The notes under the pieces: model-generated | Told to the model about the DNA's origin: nothing | The model's database searches: none | Seen by the model: only the letters and a program-made list of their open reading frames with translations | Shown: positions 33,720 through 42,405 of the stretch, piece after piece | Layout: each line of letters begins with the position of its first letter | Numbering within the stretch: position 1 is the stretch's first letter | Source: Defluviitaleaceae bacterium | Lineage (GTDB): Bacteria > Bacillota > Clostridia > Lachnospirales > WQUN01 | Direction: 5' to 3' | Assembly: GCA_009785605.1 (NCBI GenBank) | Contig: WQVY01000013.1 | Location: 1-43,563, forward strand | Length of the DNA: 43,563 bases | Translations under genes and position numbers: made by a program

Positions 33720-34952
33720 TTACATAAGTGATGCGACAGGTGGTAGCAGATTTTGGTCATCGTAGTTGTCTGAGTCGGGTGCGTATTGCCTTGGAGGCAT
33801 TTCTCTCATGGGTTGGTCACGGTCATCTAACCGCCCTAGCCCACCAGCATAATCGTCCCGTCTGGCATCACGGCTGCTATCGCTTCTCATATCTCTGCCA
33901 TAGTCCCTTCTTACATCCCTACCAAAATCGCTTCTTGGCCTGGTATCACGGATCATCTCCCTGGGTTGCTCGGGGGCATATTCGCGCACTTGGCTTTGTG
34001 GGCGCATCATATCACGACTTTCGTCACGCATATGTCCTTGCCCTTGCCCTTGTTGTGGAGGATATGCATCATCGCGGCTCATCATGTCCCTATTATCTCG
34101 TGCTTGGGGTGCATATGATTCGCGCTGTACCATGTCCCTGCCAGTATCACGTGTAGGTTCGTATGAATGAGATGCAGATTGAGATGCATATGGTTGCTGC
34201 TCGCGCATTGGCTCGTAAGATACCGGAGGAGGTGCTACGGGGGGCATTGTATTGCGCGCACGCATCATGTCCATCCCGGCATCACGCACAACATCACGGG
34301 GGCGCTCCATGTCTAGGCCACGCATATCTCTTTTATCGCGGAGGTTGCCATAAGGATCCGTGTTGCCCAACGCATCACGTCCTGTGTCACGCATTGGCAG
34401 TGCTTCACGGGTGGCTTCTCGCGGCATGTAGTTGCCATGTTCGCTCCTGGGCTCTGGGGCACGCATCATGTTGTCTTGTTGCATGGGGTCCCTTGACATG
34501 CTTCTATAGTCCATGCCTAGTCCTGGGCCGGGGCTTTGGTTTTGTAGTAGCCTATCTTTATTAATCGTCTCCAGGCCCTGGAGTGCCGCAATAGACGCAT
34601 CCATTTCATCTATCCTAGAGAACATTTCATTCATGTCAAACTGCTCTAGCTCTTGAATGCACTTTCTTATTGCATTTGCATTCACGTTTTGGAAATTTTG
34701 CAAACTTGCACGCTGCCGGTCAAGAGCACCGCGCATACCTACTAGCTGCTCGCCCATTTGTGCTTTATATGACTCAGCCTCTGCTTGGGCATTTTTTACC
34801 ACGTCTTCGGCAGTCCTTTGGGCGCTAATGATTGCGTTTTTAATGGCATTATCCTTGTCCTTGTAGCTTTTGATTACCTGCTCAAGGGTGGTAATGTATT
34901 TGTCAACCTCTTCGGGGTCGTACCCGCGTTTTACAAATGTGAATTGTTCCAT
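33720..34952 (-). CDS. DivIVA-domain protein with long Arg/Asp/Met-rich disordered tail
   Basis: 410 residues. The first 60 match DivIVA (FVKRGYDPEEVDKYITTLEQVI), the coiled-coil family that recognises curved membrane at poles and septa and organises division, growth or sporulation. Coiled coil continues to about residue 130 (RTAEDVVKNAQAEAESYKAQ). From about residue 145 to the end the protein is low complexity: recurring RDM, RDxxRD, MMR, SYEP and PQ motifs with alternating Arg and Asp. It has no signal peptide or membrane helix. Normal DivIVA proteins are 160-250 residues and lack such a tail, so an extra scaffold or condensate role is possible. GAAAGGAG precedes the ATG and a good promoter lies upstream. 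Confidence 0.87.
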   Translation of the reverse strand: MEQFTFVKRGYDPEEVDKYITTLEQVIKSYKDKDNAIKNAIISAQRTAEDVVKNAQAEAESYKAQMGEQLVGMRGALDRQRASLQNFQNVNANAIRKCIQELEQFDMNEMFSRIDEMDASIAALQGLETINKDRLLQNQSPGPGLGMDYRSMSRDPMQQDNMMRAPEPRSEHGNYMPREATREALPMRDTGRDALGNTDPYGNLRDKRDMRGLDMERPRDVVRDAGMDMMRARNTMPPVAPPPVSYEPMREQQPYASQSASHSYEPTRDTGRDMVQRESYAPQARDNRDMMSRDDAYPPQQGQGQGHMRDESRDMMRPQSQVREYAPEQPREMIRDTRPRSDFGRDVRRDYGRDMRSDSSRDARRDDYAGGLGRLDDRDQPMREMPPRQYAPDSDNYDDQNLLPPVASLM

Positions 34953-34991
34953 TATTAGAACTCCTTTCGAGTTAATGGCATTACCACTTGG

Positions 34992-35020
34992 ATACTACCA
35001 TGCGTTTATCTTTTGTGCAA
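34992..35020 (-). promoter_or_regulatory. Sigma-A-type promoter of the divIVA-like gene
   Basis: On the minus strand TTGCAC (35015-35020) and TAGTAT (34992-34997) are exactly 17 bases apart, 40 bases upstream of the start codon. It lies just downstream of the recombinase stop, so the divIVA-like gene has its own transcript. Confidence 0.6.
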
Positions 35021-35049
35021 GATTGCTTATCTATTGATGCTGGATGCCC

Positions 35050-36090
35050 CTACCCTCTTAGCCTTACTGCATTTGCCGCACGCCTGCGGTAGGTATCATC
35101 CATTTTGGCATAATGTTTGCGTGTAGTGTTAACATCCGCGTGCCCAAGCACATTGGCTACCAGGTAGATATCGCTGGTTTCTGTATAAAGTTGGGTCCCA
35201 AATGTACTGCGTAGCTTGTGAGGTGATATATTTTTGAGCCGCGTAACCAAAGATGCGTATTTTTTTACCATGTTTTGTATTGCCCTGGCGGTGATACGGC
35301 GGTTTTGTATAGATAAAAATAATGCCGTCTCGTGGCCGGGTTGCGGCTCTGCTTTTTTGCGTATTTCCATATATGACTTTAACGCCGCCTCTACTTCGTG
35401 ACCAAAGTACAGTATCATTTCGTCGCCGCCTTTTCGTGTTACTTTCAACCCGTTTGTGTCAAAATCTATATGGTCTAAGTCAAGGCCTACGCATTCAGAA
35501 ACCCTCATGCCGGTCCCAAGCAGCGCTGTAATTATTGCCGCGTCTCTTAGCTTAGTTTGCCCATGAAACCGTTTTTGTTGCGGCGATAATTTTTCACCTT
35601 CGTCTACTTCATCTAGTAATTTGGCTATTTCGTCTGGTTCTAGTGTTGTTATTGCCTTATTATTAATTTTGGGGAAGCCTACAAGCTCTGCCGGGTTAGC
35701 GCTTATTTTGCCTTTGCTGTATAAGTAGCGGAACAACCCGCGTATTGCTGCAAGCTTCAGGGATTTGCCCTTGGCATTGTTGGTGATTTGGGTGTTTTGG
35801 TTGTCTGACGGGATGTAGTATGTAAGATACTCCATAAACGCCTCTATGTCTGTGGCAGTAAGCTGAGCCATATCCGTGACTGTAATATCAACAATAAGCT
35901 TACCGTCAAAAACTTCTTCTGACAAAAAGCCAAAAAAAATCTTGCAATCTAGCGCATACCCCACCCGTGTTAGGGGCGATGTTTGGTCGCTTAAACTGCG
36001 GAAGTAATCCCCCATAAACGGCGGAAGTTCCTTTAACATGGCGCGTAGTTTTAATGTATTATCTTGATTAATTTTTTCTTGATATCTCAT
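35050..36090 (-). CDS. Tyrosine recombinase (XerC/XerD/XerS-like)
   Basis: About 346 residues. It has an N-terminal SAM-like core-binding domain (DYFRSLSDQTSPLTRVGYAL, then FRYLYSKGKISANPAEL) and a C-terminal catalytic domain with all expected residues: GTGMRVSE (Arg), TRKGGD (Lys), SPHKLRSTFG (His, Arg), LGHADVNTTRKHYA (His, then the nucleophile Tyr). Length and lack of neighbouring phage genes favour a housekeeping chromosome-dimer recombinase of the XerS type over a phage integrase, but this is inference. I start at ATG 36090; a TTG at 36135 is in frame but has no ribosome site. A short inverted repeat lies upstream (36175-36188). Confidence 0.88.
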   Translation of the reverse strand: MRYQEKINQDNTLKLRAMLKELPPFMGDYFRSLSDQTSPLTRVGYALDCKIFFGFLSEEVFDGKLIVDITVTDMAQLTATDIEAFMEYLTYYIPSDNQNTQITNNAKGKSLKLAAIRGLFRYLYSKGKISANPAELVGFPKINNKAITTLEPDEIAKLLDEVDEGEKLSPQQKRFHGQTKLRDAAIITALLGTGMRVSECVGLDLDHIDFDTNGLKVTRKGGDEMILYFGHEVEAALKSYMEIRKKAEPQPGHETALFLSIQNRRITARAIQNMVKKYASLVTRLKNISPHKLRSTFGTQLYTETSDIYLVANVLGHADVNTTRKHYAKMDDTYRRRAANAVRLRG

Positions 36091-36130
36091 GTTATTGCAG
36101 TTCCCCTTCTGGGTAACGGGTGATACACAA

Positions 36131-36158
36131 GCCAACTTAAAGAGGTTAATTGCTATAT
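36131..36158 (-). repeat. Third copy of the TATAGCAATT...TTTAA motif
   Basis: Read on the minus strand the segment is GATATAGCAATTAACCTCTT followed by TAA, resembling the element arms at 12202 and 33327. It lies upstream of the recombinase gene. A partial fourth match (TATAGCAATAGCACCATC) is near 24298. Whether it is a repeat relic or a shared regulatory motif is open. Confidence 0.4.
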
Positions 36159-36174
36159 CTCAGTTGTATGGTAT

Positions 36175-36188
36175 ACTCGTAAGCGAGT
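36175..36188. promoter_or_regulatory. Short inverted repeat between recombinase and TSCPD gene
   Basis: ACTCG-TAAG-CGAGT, five-base arms around four bases, in the divergent gap of about 210 bases. It could be an operator, or half of a Xer-type recombination site; a full 28-bp dif-like site is not evident by eye. Confidence 0.3.
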
Positions 36189-36298
36189 AATGTTTGCGCT
36201 GGTATTATATCAACGTGCATACGAAGTTAGAAGGGTTTTATATTACGTTTGCGCTACTTTTATGTATCATATTTATTTCATACACAGGAGGTACGATT

Positions 36299-36532
36299 AT
36301 GGTTTACAAAACCGAAGGCGTATGCAGCAAAGAAATCCATATCGAAATGGAAGACGGCATTATAAAGGATGTAGCATTTATGTCCGGTTGCAACGGCAGT
36401 TTAAAAGGCATTGCCCAGTTCGCCAAAGGGCGCAAACCCGAAGAAGTAATACAAATATGTAGTGGTATCCGCTGCAATAACAGGCCAACATCCTGCCCGG
36501 ACCAGTTGGCATCGGCTCTTAGGGGGCTGTAG
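36299..36532 (+). CDS. TSCPD-domain protein (TIGR03905-type)
   Basis: A 77-residue protein matching the small TSCPD family, a domain also found at the C-terminus of some ribonucleotide reductases. It has five cysteines (VCSKEI, SGCNGS, ICSGIRC and the signature TSCPDQLA) arranged as expected for a metal site. The function of the stand-alone protein is unknown. The ATG at 36299 has a strong AGGAGG nine bases upstream, and a strong terminator follows, so it is a single-gene transcript. Confidence 0.88.
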   Translation: MVYKTEGVCSKEIHIEMEDGIIKDVAFMSGCNGSLKGIAQFAKGRKPEEVIQICSGIRCNNRPTSCPDQLASALRGL

Positions 36533-36550
36533 CAGCAGATGTATTAATAG

Positions 36551-36594
36551 GGGTGCAGATTACCGGCTAGTGTGGTAATTTGCACCCTTTTTTT
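36551..36594 (+). terminator. Strong intrinsic terminator after the TSCPD gene
   Basis: A 14-bp stem (GGGTGCAGATTACC with GGTAATTTGCACCC, one G-U) with a 9-base loop and seven T. Its end touches the stop of the convergent TPR gene at 36593. Confidence 0.92.
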
Positions 36595-37882
36595 ACATAA
36601 ACCCGTCTTTGTCTCGCCACATGTCCAAAAAAGACCGGATTACATCTGTATCGTTAACATCCTTTATCGCCGCTAATAGCATATGCGTATTTTCGGCATC
36701 CGAGAACGAATCAAGTATTGCATCTATTGTTGCTGTTGCGTTGGGACTTTTGGGGCCACCGGCTTGTGACAATGCATATATAAGTATGCCCATAAGCTTG
36801 TCATAATCATCGTTTTTTAAATACATGCGTATCAGGAAGCAGATATCATTAATATCTTCACCACCCGCTTCCCTGCGAGTCTTTATAGACTCTAACATAT
36901 AATCTTCTGCCAGGCTGGTCTCGCCTATGGAGTTGTTTAACATTGCCATGTTTCTTAGGCTGTCGGGATAGAAGGCAACATCCATGTTTCCCAAGTCTAG
37001 GCCGGTTAGGCTGTTGTACATATCAAACACTTCTTTGTGAAGCGTTATAGCTTTATTTGTATCACCGGCCATACCAGTCAGGTACGCCTGGCGGTTAAGG
37101 ACTGTCATATAATCCCGCCGCATACAGCCAGTCTCTGATATTTCTTCTAGTACTTTTTCGTATAATTCCAGGGCTTTATCATGTTGGCAGTTGAGCTCGT
37201 ATAACTCGGCCAAATAACAACATGCACCGGCATGTATACCGCCCTTGGAATATTCCAAGGCAGACTCTGCAAAGGGTATGGCTTTTTCGTACTCGCCGGT
37301 TTGTTCATATATGTTGGCAAGGGAATGTAAGCTGTTGATTACATCCTGCGCCGCCCCATCCTGTTTGCGCTGTATTAGTGCCTGGCCGTGTAGGCGCAGT
37401 GCTTCGTCTTTATTGTTGACGCATGCCGCAACATTGCCCATGTTGTATAAGTTGTCAGATACTGCTTGCATATGCCCCGGCTGCGCACGTGAGTTTAAAC
37501 CACGTACCCATGTGTACATTTCACGGGCTTGGTCGTAATCGCCCATCTGGGCAAGCACACCGGCCAAGTTATTAAAGCGCATAGACAGGGCAAGGCATTC
37601 TGCATCGCTTAAGCTATGCAAGAATATTGTCTGGGGTAACTGCCGCCCATGCCCGCATATATGCCGTATAGATGCCGCATACATAGATGCGGCTCTTTCC
37701 AGCTCCCCAAGCTCGTCATAAACCAGGGCGACATTGAACAAGTCATTTGCGTAGCCTGGGCTTGCAAAGTGGTTGGTCATATGCTCCTTTAGCAAGGCAT
37801 CGCCTATATCTGCGGCTCGGGGCAGGTTGCGTTTATGATATTCGTCGTTTAATCGTCTTCTTAGGTAGCCTATCTTCGTCAT
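36593..37882 (-). CDS. Tetratricopeptide-repeat protein
   Basis: A 429-residue soluble protein composed of about eight TPR-like helical pairs, for example LFNVALVYDELGELERAASM, NLAGVLAQMGDYDQAREMY, LANIYEQTGEYEKAIPFAES and AELYELNCQHDKALELYEKV. No enzymatic or DNA-binding domain or signal peptide is seen. It should be a protein-interaction scaffold; the partner is unknown. AAGGTG precedes the ATG and deoD ends only 20 bases upstream, so the two are probably cotranscribed. The end meets the TSCPD terminator. Confidence 0.85.
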   Translation of the reverse strand: MTKIGYLRRRLNDEYHKRNLPRAADIGDALLKEHMTNHFASPGYANDLFNVALVYDELGELERAASMYAASIRHICGHGRQLPQTIFLHSLSDAECLALSMRFNNLAGVLAQMGDYDQAREMYTWVRGLNSRAQPGHMQAVSDNLYNMGNVAACVNNKDEALRLHGQALIQRKQDGAAQDVINSLHSLANIYEQTGEYEKAIPFAESALEYSKGGIHAGACCYLAELYELNCQHDKALELYEKVLEEISETGCMRRDYMTVLNRQAYLTGMAGDTNKAITLHKEVFDMYNSLTGLDLGNMDVAFYPDSLRNMAMLNNSIGETSLAEDYMLESIKTRREAGGEDINDICFLIRMYLKNDDYDKLMGILIYALSQAGGPKSPNATATIDAILDSFSDAENTHMLLAAIKDVNDTDVIRSFLDMWRDKDGFM

Positions 37883-37902
37883 ATTTCACCTTGTAGTTAC
37901 AG

Positions 37903-38616
37903 TTATAAAATACCCAGTGCCAGCTCCATCATTTGGGTAAAAGAAGTTTGACGTGCTTCGGCAGACATGGCTTTGCCGGTAAACAATGTATCTGAAATAG
38001 TACATATGCACAGGCCGCTTTTGCCCGCAAGCGCGGCATTGGTGTAAAGGGCGGCAGCTTCCATTTCTACGGCAAGAATGCCCAGCCGCTGCCAAGCTTT
38101 TGCAGCTTCCAGATTATCGTCTGTATAAAAAACATCTGATGTTAGGATATTGCCCGGTATCAACTCTAGCCCCAACTCTTTAGCAGATGCCATGGCCTTT
38201 TGCATCAGGCCATATGACGCTGTTGGGGCATACAAGCCAGGAGCACGGCCATAAACAGCGCAATAATTTGAGTCCGTACAAGCGCCTATGCCCATTATTA
38301 TGTCGCCCAAGTCCAAATCAAGTGATATTGCCCCGGCAGAGCCTATGCGTACGATGTTGTCTACATCATAGAAGTTAAACAACTCGTAAGAATATATACC
38401 CATAGAGGGTACGCCCATGCCGCTGCCCATAACAGATACAGGCTTGCCCTTGTACGTACCGGTATAGGCCAACATACCGCGCACCTGGCTTACAAGTGCA
38501 GTGTTGTCTAGGTAGTTTTCGGCTATAAACTTGGCGCGTAGCGGGTCGCCTGGCATTAGTACTGTTTTGGCAAACTCGCCTTCTTTGGCTAGGATATGAG
38601 GGGTTGGTATTGACAT
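37903..38616 (-). CDS. deoD: Purine-nucleoside phosphorylase DeoD-type
   Basis: A 237-residue hexameric-type phosphorylase that splits purine (deoxy)nucleosides with phosphate to free base and (deoxy)ribose-1-phosphate. VLMPGDPLRAKFIAENYL is the phosphate-binding start, with GMGVPSMGIYSYELF, IRIGSAGAI and AVEMEAAALYTNA as the family signature. AAAGGAG precedes the ATG and a promoter lies just upstream. This is the first gene of a deoD-TPR unit. A second, unrelated purine nucleoside phosphorylase is encoded at 42379-43197. Confidence 0.96.
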   Translation of the reverse strand: MSIPTPHILAKEGEFAKTVLMPGDPLRAKFIAENYLDNTALVSQVRGMLAYTGTYKGKPVSVMGSGMGVPSMGIYSYELFNFYDVDNIVRIGSAGAISLDLDLGDIIMGIGACTDSNYCAVYGRAPGLYAPTASYGLMQKAMASAKELGLELIPGNILTSDVFYTDDNLEAAKAWQRLGILAVEMEAAALYTNAALAGKSGLCICTISDTLFTGKAMSAEARQTSFTQMMELALGIL

Positions 38617-38665
38617 ATAATCGCTCCTTTATTGCAGCTTATTTGGTATATATGAAAACATTTGC

Positions 38666-38694
38666 ATGGTATAGTGCGGTGCAAAAATTGTCAA
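38666..38694 (-). promoter_or_regulatory. Promoter of deoD
   Basis: On the minus strand a perfect TTGACA (38689-38694) and TACCAT (38666-38671) are 17 bases apart. The start would be near 38659, about 43 bases before the deoD ATG. It lies just beyond the end of the HExxH gene. Confidence 0.65.
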
Positions 38695-38712
38695 ATAATA
38701 AATCATAACTTT

Positions 38713-39810
38713 TTATATATTCGTACTTTTGGCCAATTCATCAATAATTATCTGCTCAACACTAATTTCCATTTCATCTAGTATACAATTTGAAATCTTT
38801 CGTACTATATGCTCTTCAAAAGCATTTATAAAGCCATGCTCATCATTGTTCATATAGTATGATTGGTCTATATCAAACAACCTATTGCCAAATTGCGCAA
38901 GGATTTTTTCTTTATACATCAATACTTGAGGGCCAACAATAAGATGCAAATACTCATGCACAATAGAATGCGGCAAAAAATCACCAAGAATAACCGTCAT
39001 TTTAGTATCTCTTACAAAATAATCTGCGGAGTACACGCATTTTAGCGGACATATATCAACTGATATATTAGAGATACCCGTCTCTACATCCGTTGTTAAA
39101 GTCTCTAGCATCGCTAAAATTTTCTCATTGTCTGCTGAGGTTGTTGCCGACAATTTGCTTACCATCGCATCCATTTTACTATCCGCTTCTTGGAAAAAAG
39201 CATCTGACTTGATTATTTCTAAATGTTTAGGGAAATCGCGTACCCAGCGGAAAAAATCTTCATTTCTTTCATCACTTGTTATATTTGCGCGAGTCATTAC
39301 ATAGTCGCAATATTGGTCATAATCAAATTGCATACAATGTCCTGCAGACATAAAAAAAACGGCACTCTCCAAAAGTGCCGCCCTTGGCCAAAATGGGTAT
39401 ACCTCACACGATTGTTGACGCGTATATCCAAAGTATCGCCTTGCACCCGCTAGACCTGTATAGTTTTGGATTTGGTTTATTAACGTTATAGCAGATGCGG
39501 GCTTGTTAATACAAGCAAACTCGTACCCCGATAATACAAGACCAAAATATATCGCGTTTATGCCTGTATTGGATGCAACATTAATATCCAAGTTAGAAGC
39601 TGTATTCAACCCCGCCAACGGCGCCTTTTCGGTCAGATTTTTGCCACTTTTCGTTGCCCCCTCCTTGCTTGCCTTATTGGCAAGCCGCGTCAGAGCCGCC
39701 TCAATTGTCAAAAATCTGTCGCGAAAAGTCACCATTGTCAGAGTTGAATACAGCTTCTTACACATATCTCCCCACCCGATCGCTTTTGGCCCAATCATCA
39801 AAACCGCCAT
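38713..39810 (-). CDS. Unknown protein with HExxH metallopeptidase-like motif
   Basis: 365 residues, not recognised as a named family. Near residue 285 it has HSIVHEYLHLIVGPQ, an HExxH zinc-binding pattern. A second acidic segment, NAFEEHIVRK, follows about 45 residues later and could supply the third ligand, as in gluzincin metallopeptidases. The N-terminal half is Ala/Asn/Lys-rich; the middle has hydrophobic and Tyr/Trp-rich stretches (FDYDQYCDYVMT, FFRWVRDFPKHLEI) that look globular. No signal peptide or membrane helix, so it should act in the cytoplasm. The ATG immediately follows the tadA stop (TGAATG), implying coupling with tadA. Enzymatic activity is not shown, and HExxH alone can occur by chance. 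Confidence 0.6.
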   Translation of the reverse strand: MAVLMIGPKAIGWGDMCKKLYSTLTMVTFRDRFLTIEAALTRLANKASKEGATKSGKNLTEKAPLAGLNTASNLDINVASNTGINAIYFGLVLSGYEFACINKPASAITLINQIQNYTGLAGARRYFGYTRQQSCEVYPFWPRAALLESAVFFMSAGHCMQFDYDQYCDYVMTRANITSDERNEDFFRWVRDFPKHLEIIKSDAFFQEADSKMDAMVSKLSATTSADNEKILAMLETLTTDVETGISNISVDICPLKCVYSADYFVRDTKMTVILGDFLPHSIVHEYLHLIVGPQVLMYKEKILAQFGNRLFDIDQSYYMNNDEHGFINAFEEHIVRKISNCILDEMEISVEQIIIDELAKSTNI

Positions 39811-40287
39811 TCACTTCCTAAATCGTAAAAAAAACTCCCGCATAAGTGTTGCGCATTCACTTTCGCATACGCCGCTAATTACCTGTACTTGATGGTTAAA
39901 TCGCGGTTCTTCTAATATGTTTAGTATGGACCCAGCGCACCCGGCTTTAGGGTTTTTGGCGCCGTATACCACAACGGGTATACGCGCTTGCACTATTGCA
40001 CCGGCGCACATTGGGCAGGGCTCTATGGTTACATATAGGCGGCAATCTTCTAGCCGCCAGTCCCCTAGGGCTTCACAGGCTGAGCTTATTGCCAAAATTT
40101 CTGCGTGCCCAAGCACGCTATTCCTTGTTACGCGCTCGTTTGCGGCGCGGGCAATTATATTGCCATCTCGTGTGATTATGCACCCTATTGGCACTTCACC
40201 CATATGTTGTGCGCGGTGAGCCTCTTTTATGGCTTCGGCCATGTAATACTCATCTGCTAACATCTCATCATGTGCGTTGGTTGCCAT
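39811..40287 (-). CDS. tadA: tRNA-specific adenosine deaminase TadA
   Basis: A 158-residue zinc deaminase that converts A34 of tRNA-Arg(ACG) to inosine. It has the catalytic HAE in [11 protein letters not shown], the zinc pair PCPMC in [17 protein letters not shown], and the typical [11 protein letters not shown] start and [19 protein letters not shown] precedes the ATG. It overlaps the end of guaB by 20 bases and is followed directly by the HExxH gene, so guaB-tadA-HExxH is one transcript. Confidence 0.96.
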   Translation of the reverse strand: MATNAHDEMLADEYYMAEAIKEAHRAQHMGEVPIGCIITRDGNIIARAANERVTRNSVLGHAEILAISSACEALGDWRLEDCRLYVTIEPCPMCAGAIVQARIPVVVYGAKNPKAGCAGSILNILEEPRFNHQVQVISGVCESECATLMREFFLRFRK

Positions 40288-41770
40288 ATGTGTCCTTTAG
40301 GTATACATCGTGGGCTCCGCCTTCTATTATGCTGCTGGATGACACTCTGGTTAGGCGTGCTTTTTCTTGCAACTCGCGTATAGACAGTGCGCCGCAGTTG
40401 CACATTGTGGCTTTTATTTTATTTAGGGTTGTGGCCAGGTTCTCACGTAGGCTACCGGCATATGGCACGTATGCATCTACACCTTCTTCAAAGGGAAGTG
40501 CACCTCCTGCTTCATAACGCTGCCAGTTGCGGGCACGCTCTGTCCCTTCGCCCCAATATTCTTTCATATAATTGCCGCCTACGATTACACGGTTGGTTGG
40601 GCTTTCGTCGAAGCGGGCAAAGTAGCGGCCTTGCATACAAAAATCTGCGCCCATTGCCATTGCCAGCGTTATATGATAATCATGCACAATGCCACCGTCA
40701 CTGCATATTGGGATATAAATCCCCGTTTCTTTGAAATATTCGTCTCGCGCACCTGCTACCTCTATAAGAGATGTGGCTTGACCGCGGCCTATACCTTTAG
40801 CTTCCCTGGTGATGCATATGGCACCGCCACCTATACCCACCTTTACAAAGTCAGCGCCAGCTTCGGCCAGAAAGCGGAATCCTTCTTTGCATACTACGTT
40901 GCCGGCTCCTACTTTTACTTCATCGCCGTACTTGTCCCGTACATATCGCAGAGTGCGGCGTTGCCACTCTGTAAAGCCTTCAGATGAGTCTATACACAGT
41001 ACATCTGCGCCGGCTTCTACCAGTTGCGGTATACGCTCTGCATAGTCGTGGGTGTTAATACCTGCGCCTACTACATAGCGCTTTTTGTTGTCTAGTAATG
41101 CCAGGGGATTATCCTTATGAGTTGCGTAGTCTTTACGAAACACGAACGATGTCAAGCGGCCATCTTTATCAATAACCGGCAGGGCGTTGATTTTATTGTT
41201 CCATATAATATCGTTGCACTGGCTTAGGGTTGCGCCGTCTTCTGCACATACAAGCCGCTCTAGTGGGACCATAAACTCAGAAACAGGTGTATCAGGTGTC
41301 ATCCTGGTGATACGGTAATCCTTGTCTGTTACCATCCCCACAAAACGGCCTACTGGGGTACCGTCTTCTGTTACGGCTACGGTTTTGTGCCCTGTTTTCT
41401 CCTTCATTGCCAGGATGTCTGCCAGGGTCTGGTCCGGCCTTACGTTGGATGAGCTTGGCACAAAGCCGGCCTTATGCTGCTTTACACGCCGCACCATTGC
41501 TGCCTGTGACTCCACAGATTGGGAGCCGAAAATAAAAGAAATTCCGCCTTCTTTGGCAAGTGCAATGGCCATTGTGTCATCTGACACAGATTGCATAACT
41601 GCCGAAACCAGCGGAATATTCATAGTAAGTGCAGGTGCCGCGCCCCGCATGTGTTTTACCAGCGGCGTCTTAAGTGATACATTGGCCGAAGAACACTCGG
41701 CAGAGGAATAGCCCGGCACTAGCAAATACTCGCTAAATGTGCGGGACTCCTGCTCGTAGAAATAAGCCAT
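40268..41770 (-). CDS. guaB: Inosine-5'-monophosphate dehydrogenase
   Basis: A 500-residue enzyme that oxidises IMP to XMP with NAD+, the committed step to GMP. The catalytic barrel is interrupted by a CBS pair ([20 protein letters not shown] and [16 protein letters not shown]). The catalytic cysteine lies in [20 protein letters not shown]; most bacterial IMPDH have GIGPGSICTTR. The segment [18 protein letters not shown] with [15 protein letters not shown] also differs from the common YRGMGS flap. These are features of a divergent clostridial IMPDH group, not signs of inactivation. GGGAGG precedes the ATG. Confidence 0.94.
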   Translation of the reverse strand: MAYFYEQESRTFSEYLLVPGYSSAECSSANVSLKTPLVKHMRGAAPALTMNIPLVSAVMQSVSDDTMAIALAKEGGISFIFGSQSVESQAAMVRRVKQHKAGFVPSSSNVRPDQTLADILAMKEKTGHKTVAVTEDGTPVGRFVGMVTDKDYRITRMTPDTPVSEFMVPLERLVCAEDGATLSQCNDIIWNNKINALPVIDKDGRLTSFVFRKDYATHKDNPLALLDNKKRYVVGAGINTHDYAERIPQLVEAGADVLCIDSSEGFTEWQRRTLRYVRDKYGDEVKVGAGNVVCKEGFRFLAEAGADFVKVGIGGGAICITREAKGIGRGQATSLIEVAGARDEYFKETGIYIPICSDGGIVHDYHITLAMAMGADFCMQGRYFARFDESPTNRVIVGGNYMKEYWGEGTERARNWQRYEAGGALPFEEGVDAYVPYAGSLRENLATTLNKIKATMCNCGALSIRELQEKARLTRVSSSSIIEGGAHDVYLKDTYGNQRT

Positions 41771-41802
41771 GGTAATCGCCTCCCGATTTATATTTTGTCC
41801 TT

Positions 41803-41841
41803 ATTATAGATGATATAAGTTTTTAGGGGAAGTGTTATAAT
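41803..41841. promoter_or_regulatory. Divergent promoter region guaB / membrane protein
   Basis: A TATAAT on the minus strand (41803-41808) faces guaB and another on the plus strand (41836-41841) faces the membrane-protein gene. Neither has a clear TTGACA at 17 bases, so the -35 boxes are weak. Confidence 0.45.
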
Positions 41842-41871
41842 ACAAAAAAAGCCACATAATGGAGGTATAAC

Positions 41872-42405
41872 ATGTGGAAGAAAAATTTCGACGCTATTAT
41901 GTCTGCAGTTATGTATATCTTTTCCTCATTATTTATCTTTTCTATGGCAGTAGTTATCATCATCATCGCACTTTATACCGCATTTTTTTGGCCATGGCCC
42001 ACTATTAGGATAAACAATAACACGCCTATAGAAATAGAATCACTGTCTCTTTATATAAGGCCACTTCACATATATGCCCGTAGGCCACACGAGCTCTATG
42101 CATACAGTACCGGCGTTATTGCGCAAGGTGCTCGAGTAAGGAACATGCTGCACAACTCACGAATACCCAATTACAACGAGGTTATTGTTATTATCCATAT
42201 CAATGGAAAGGAATCTAGCCATACCTTGTTTGCCGACAGCGGCCTATCCTACGAAAGGTTTGGCAGTGTCAGGATTAACATAAACGAAGACAGCAACGGG
42301 CTTATATACTTAGATATGCGTTGCCGCGTACACATAGGCTTTAGATACAGTAACCGCAGCACCGTACCATTATTATACCTACATACGTGCAACAAACTGC
42401 TTTAA
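41872..42405 (+). CDS. Small single-span membrane protein, function unknown
   Basis: 177 residues. A membrane segment at about residues 12-42 (SAVMYIFSSLFIFSMAVVII) is followed by FFWPWPTIRI and a mostly beta-strand-like domain with ten or more short strands (for example EVIVIIHINGKESSHTLF and GSVRININEDS). No lipobox or catalytic motif. I do not recognise the family. The ATG has GGAGG eight bases upstream and its own -10 box. Its end overlaps the convergent phosphorylase gene by 27 bases. Confidence 0.75.
   Translation: MWKKNFDAIMSAVMYIFSSLFIFSMAVVIIIIALYTAFFWPWPTIRINNNTPIEIESLSLYIRPLHIYARRPHELYAYSTGVIAQGARVRNMLHNSRIPNYNEVIVIIHINGKESSHTLFADSGLSYERFGSVRININEDSNGLIYLDMRCRVHIGFRYSNRSTVPLLYLHTCNKLL

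Noticed and set aside
35050-36090. Phage or integrative element integrase with attachment sites
   Set aside because: No phage, transfer or excisionase genes are nearby, no tRNA lies beside it and no direct-repeat att pair was found by eye.
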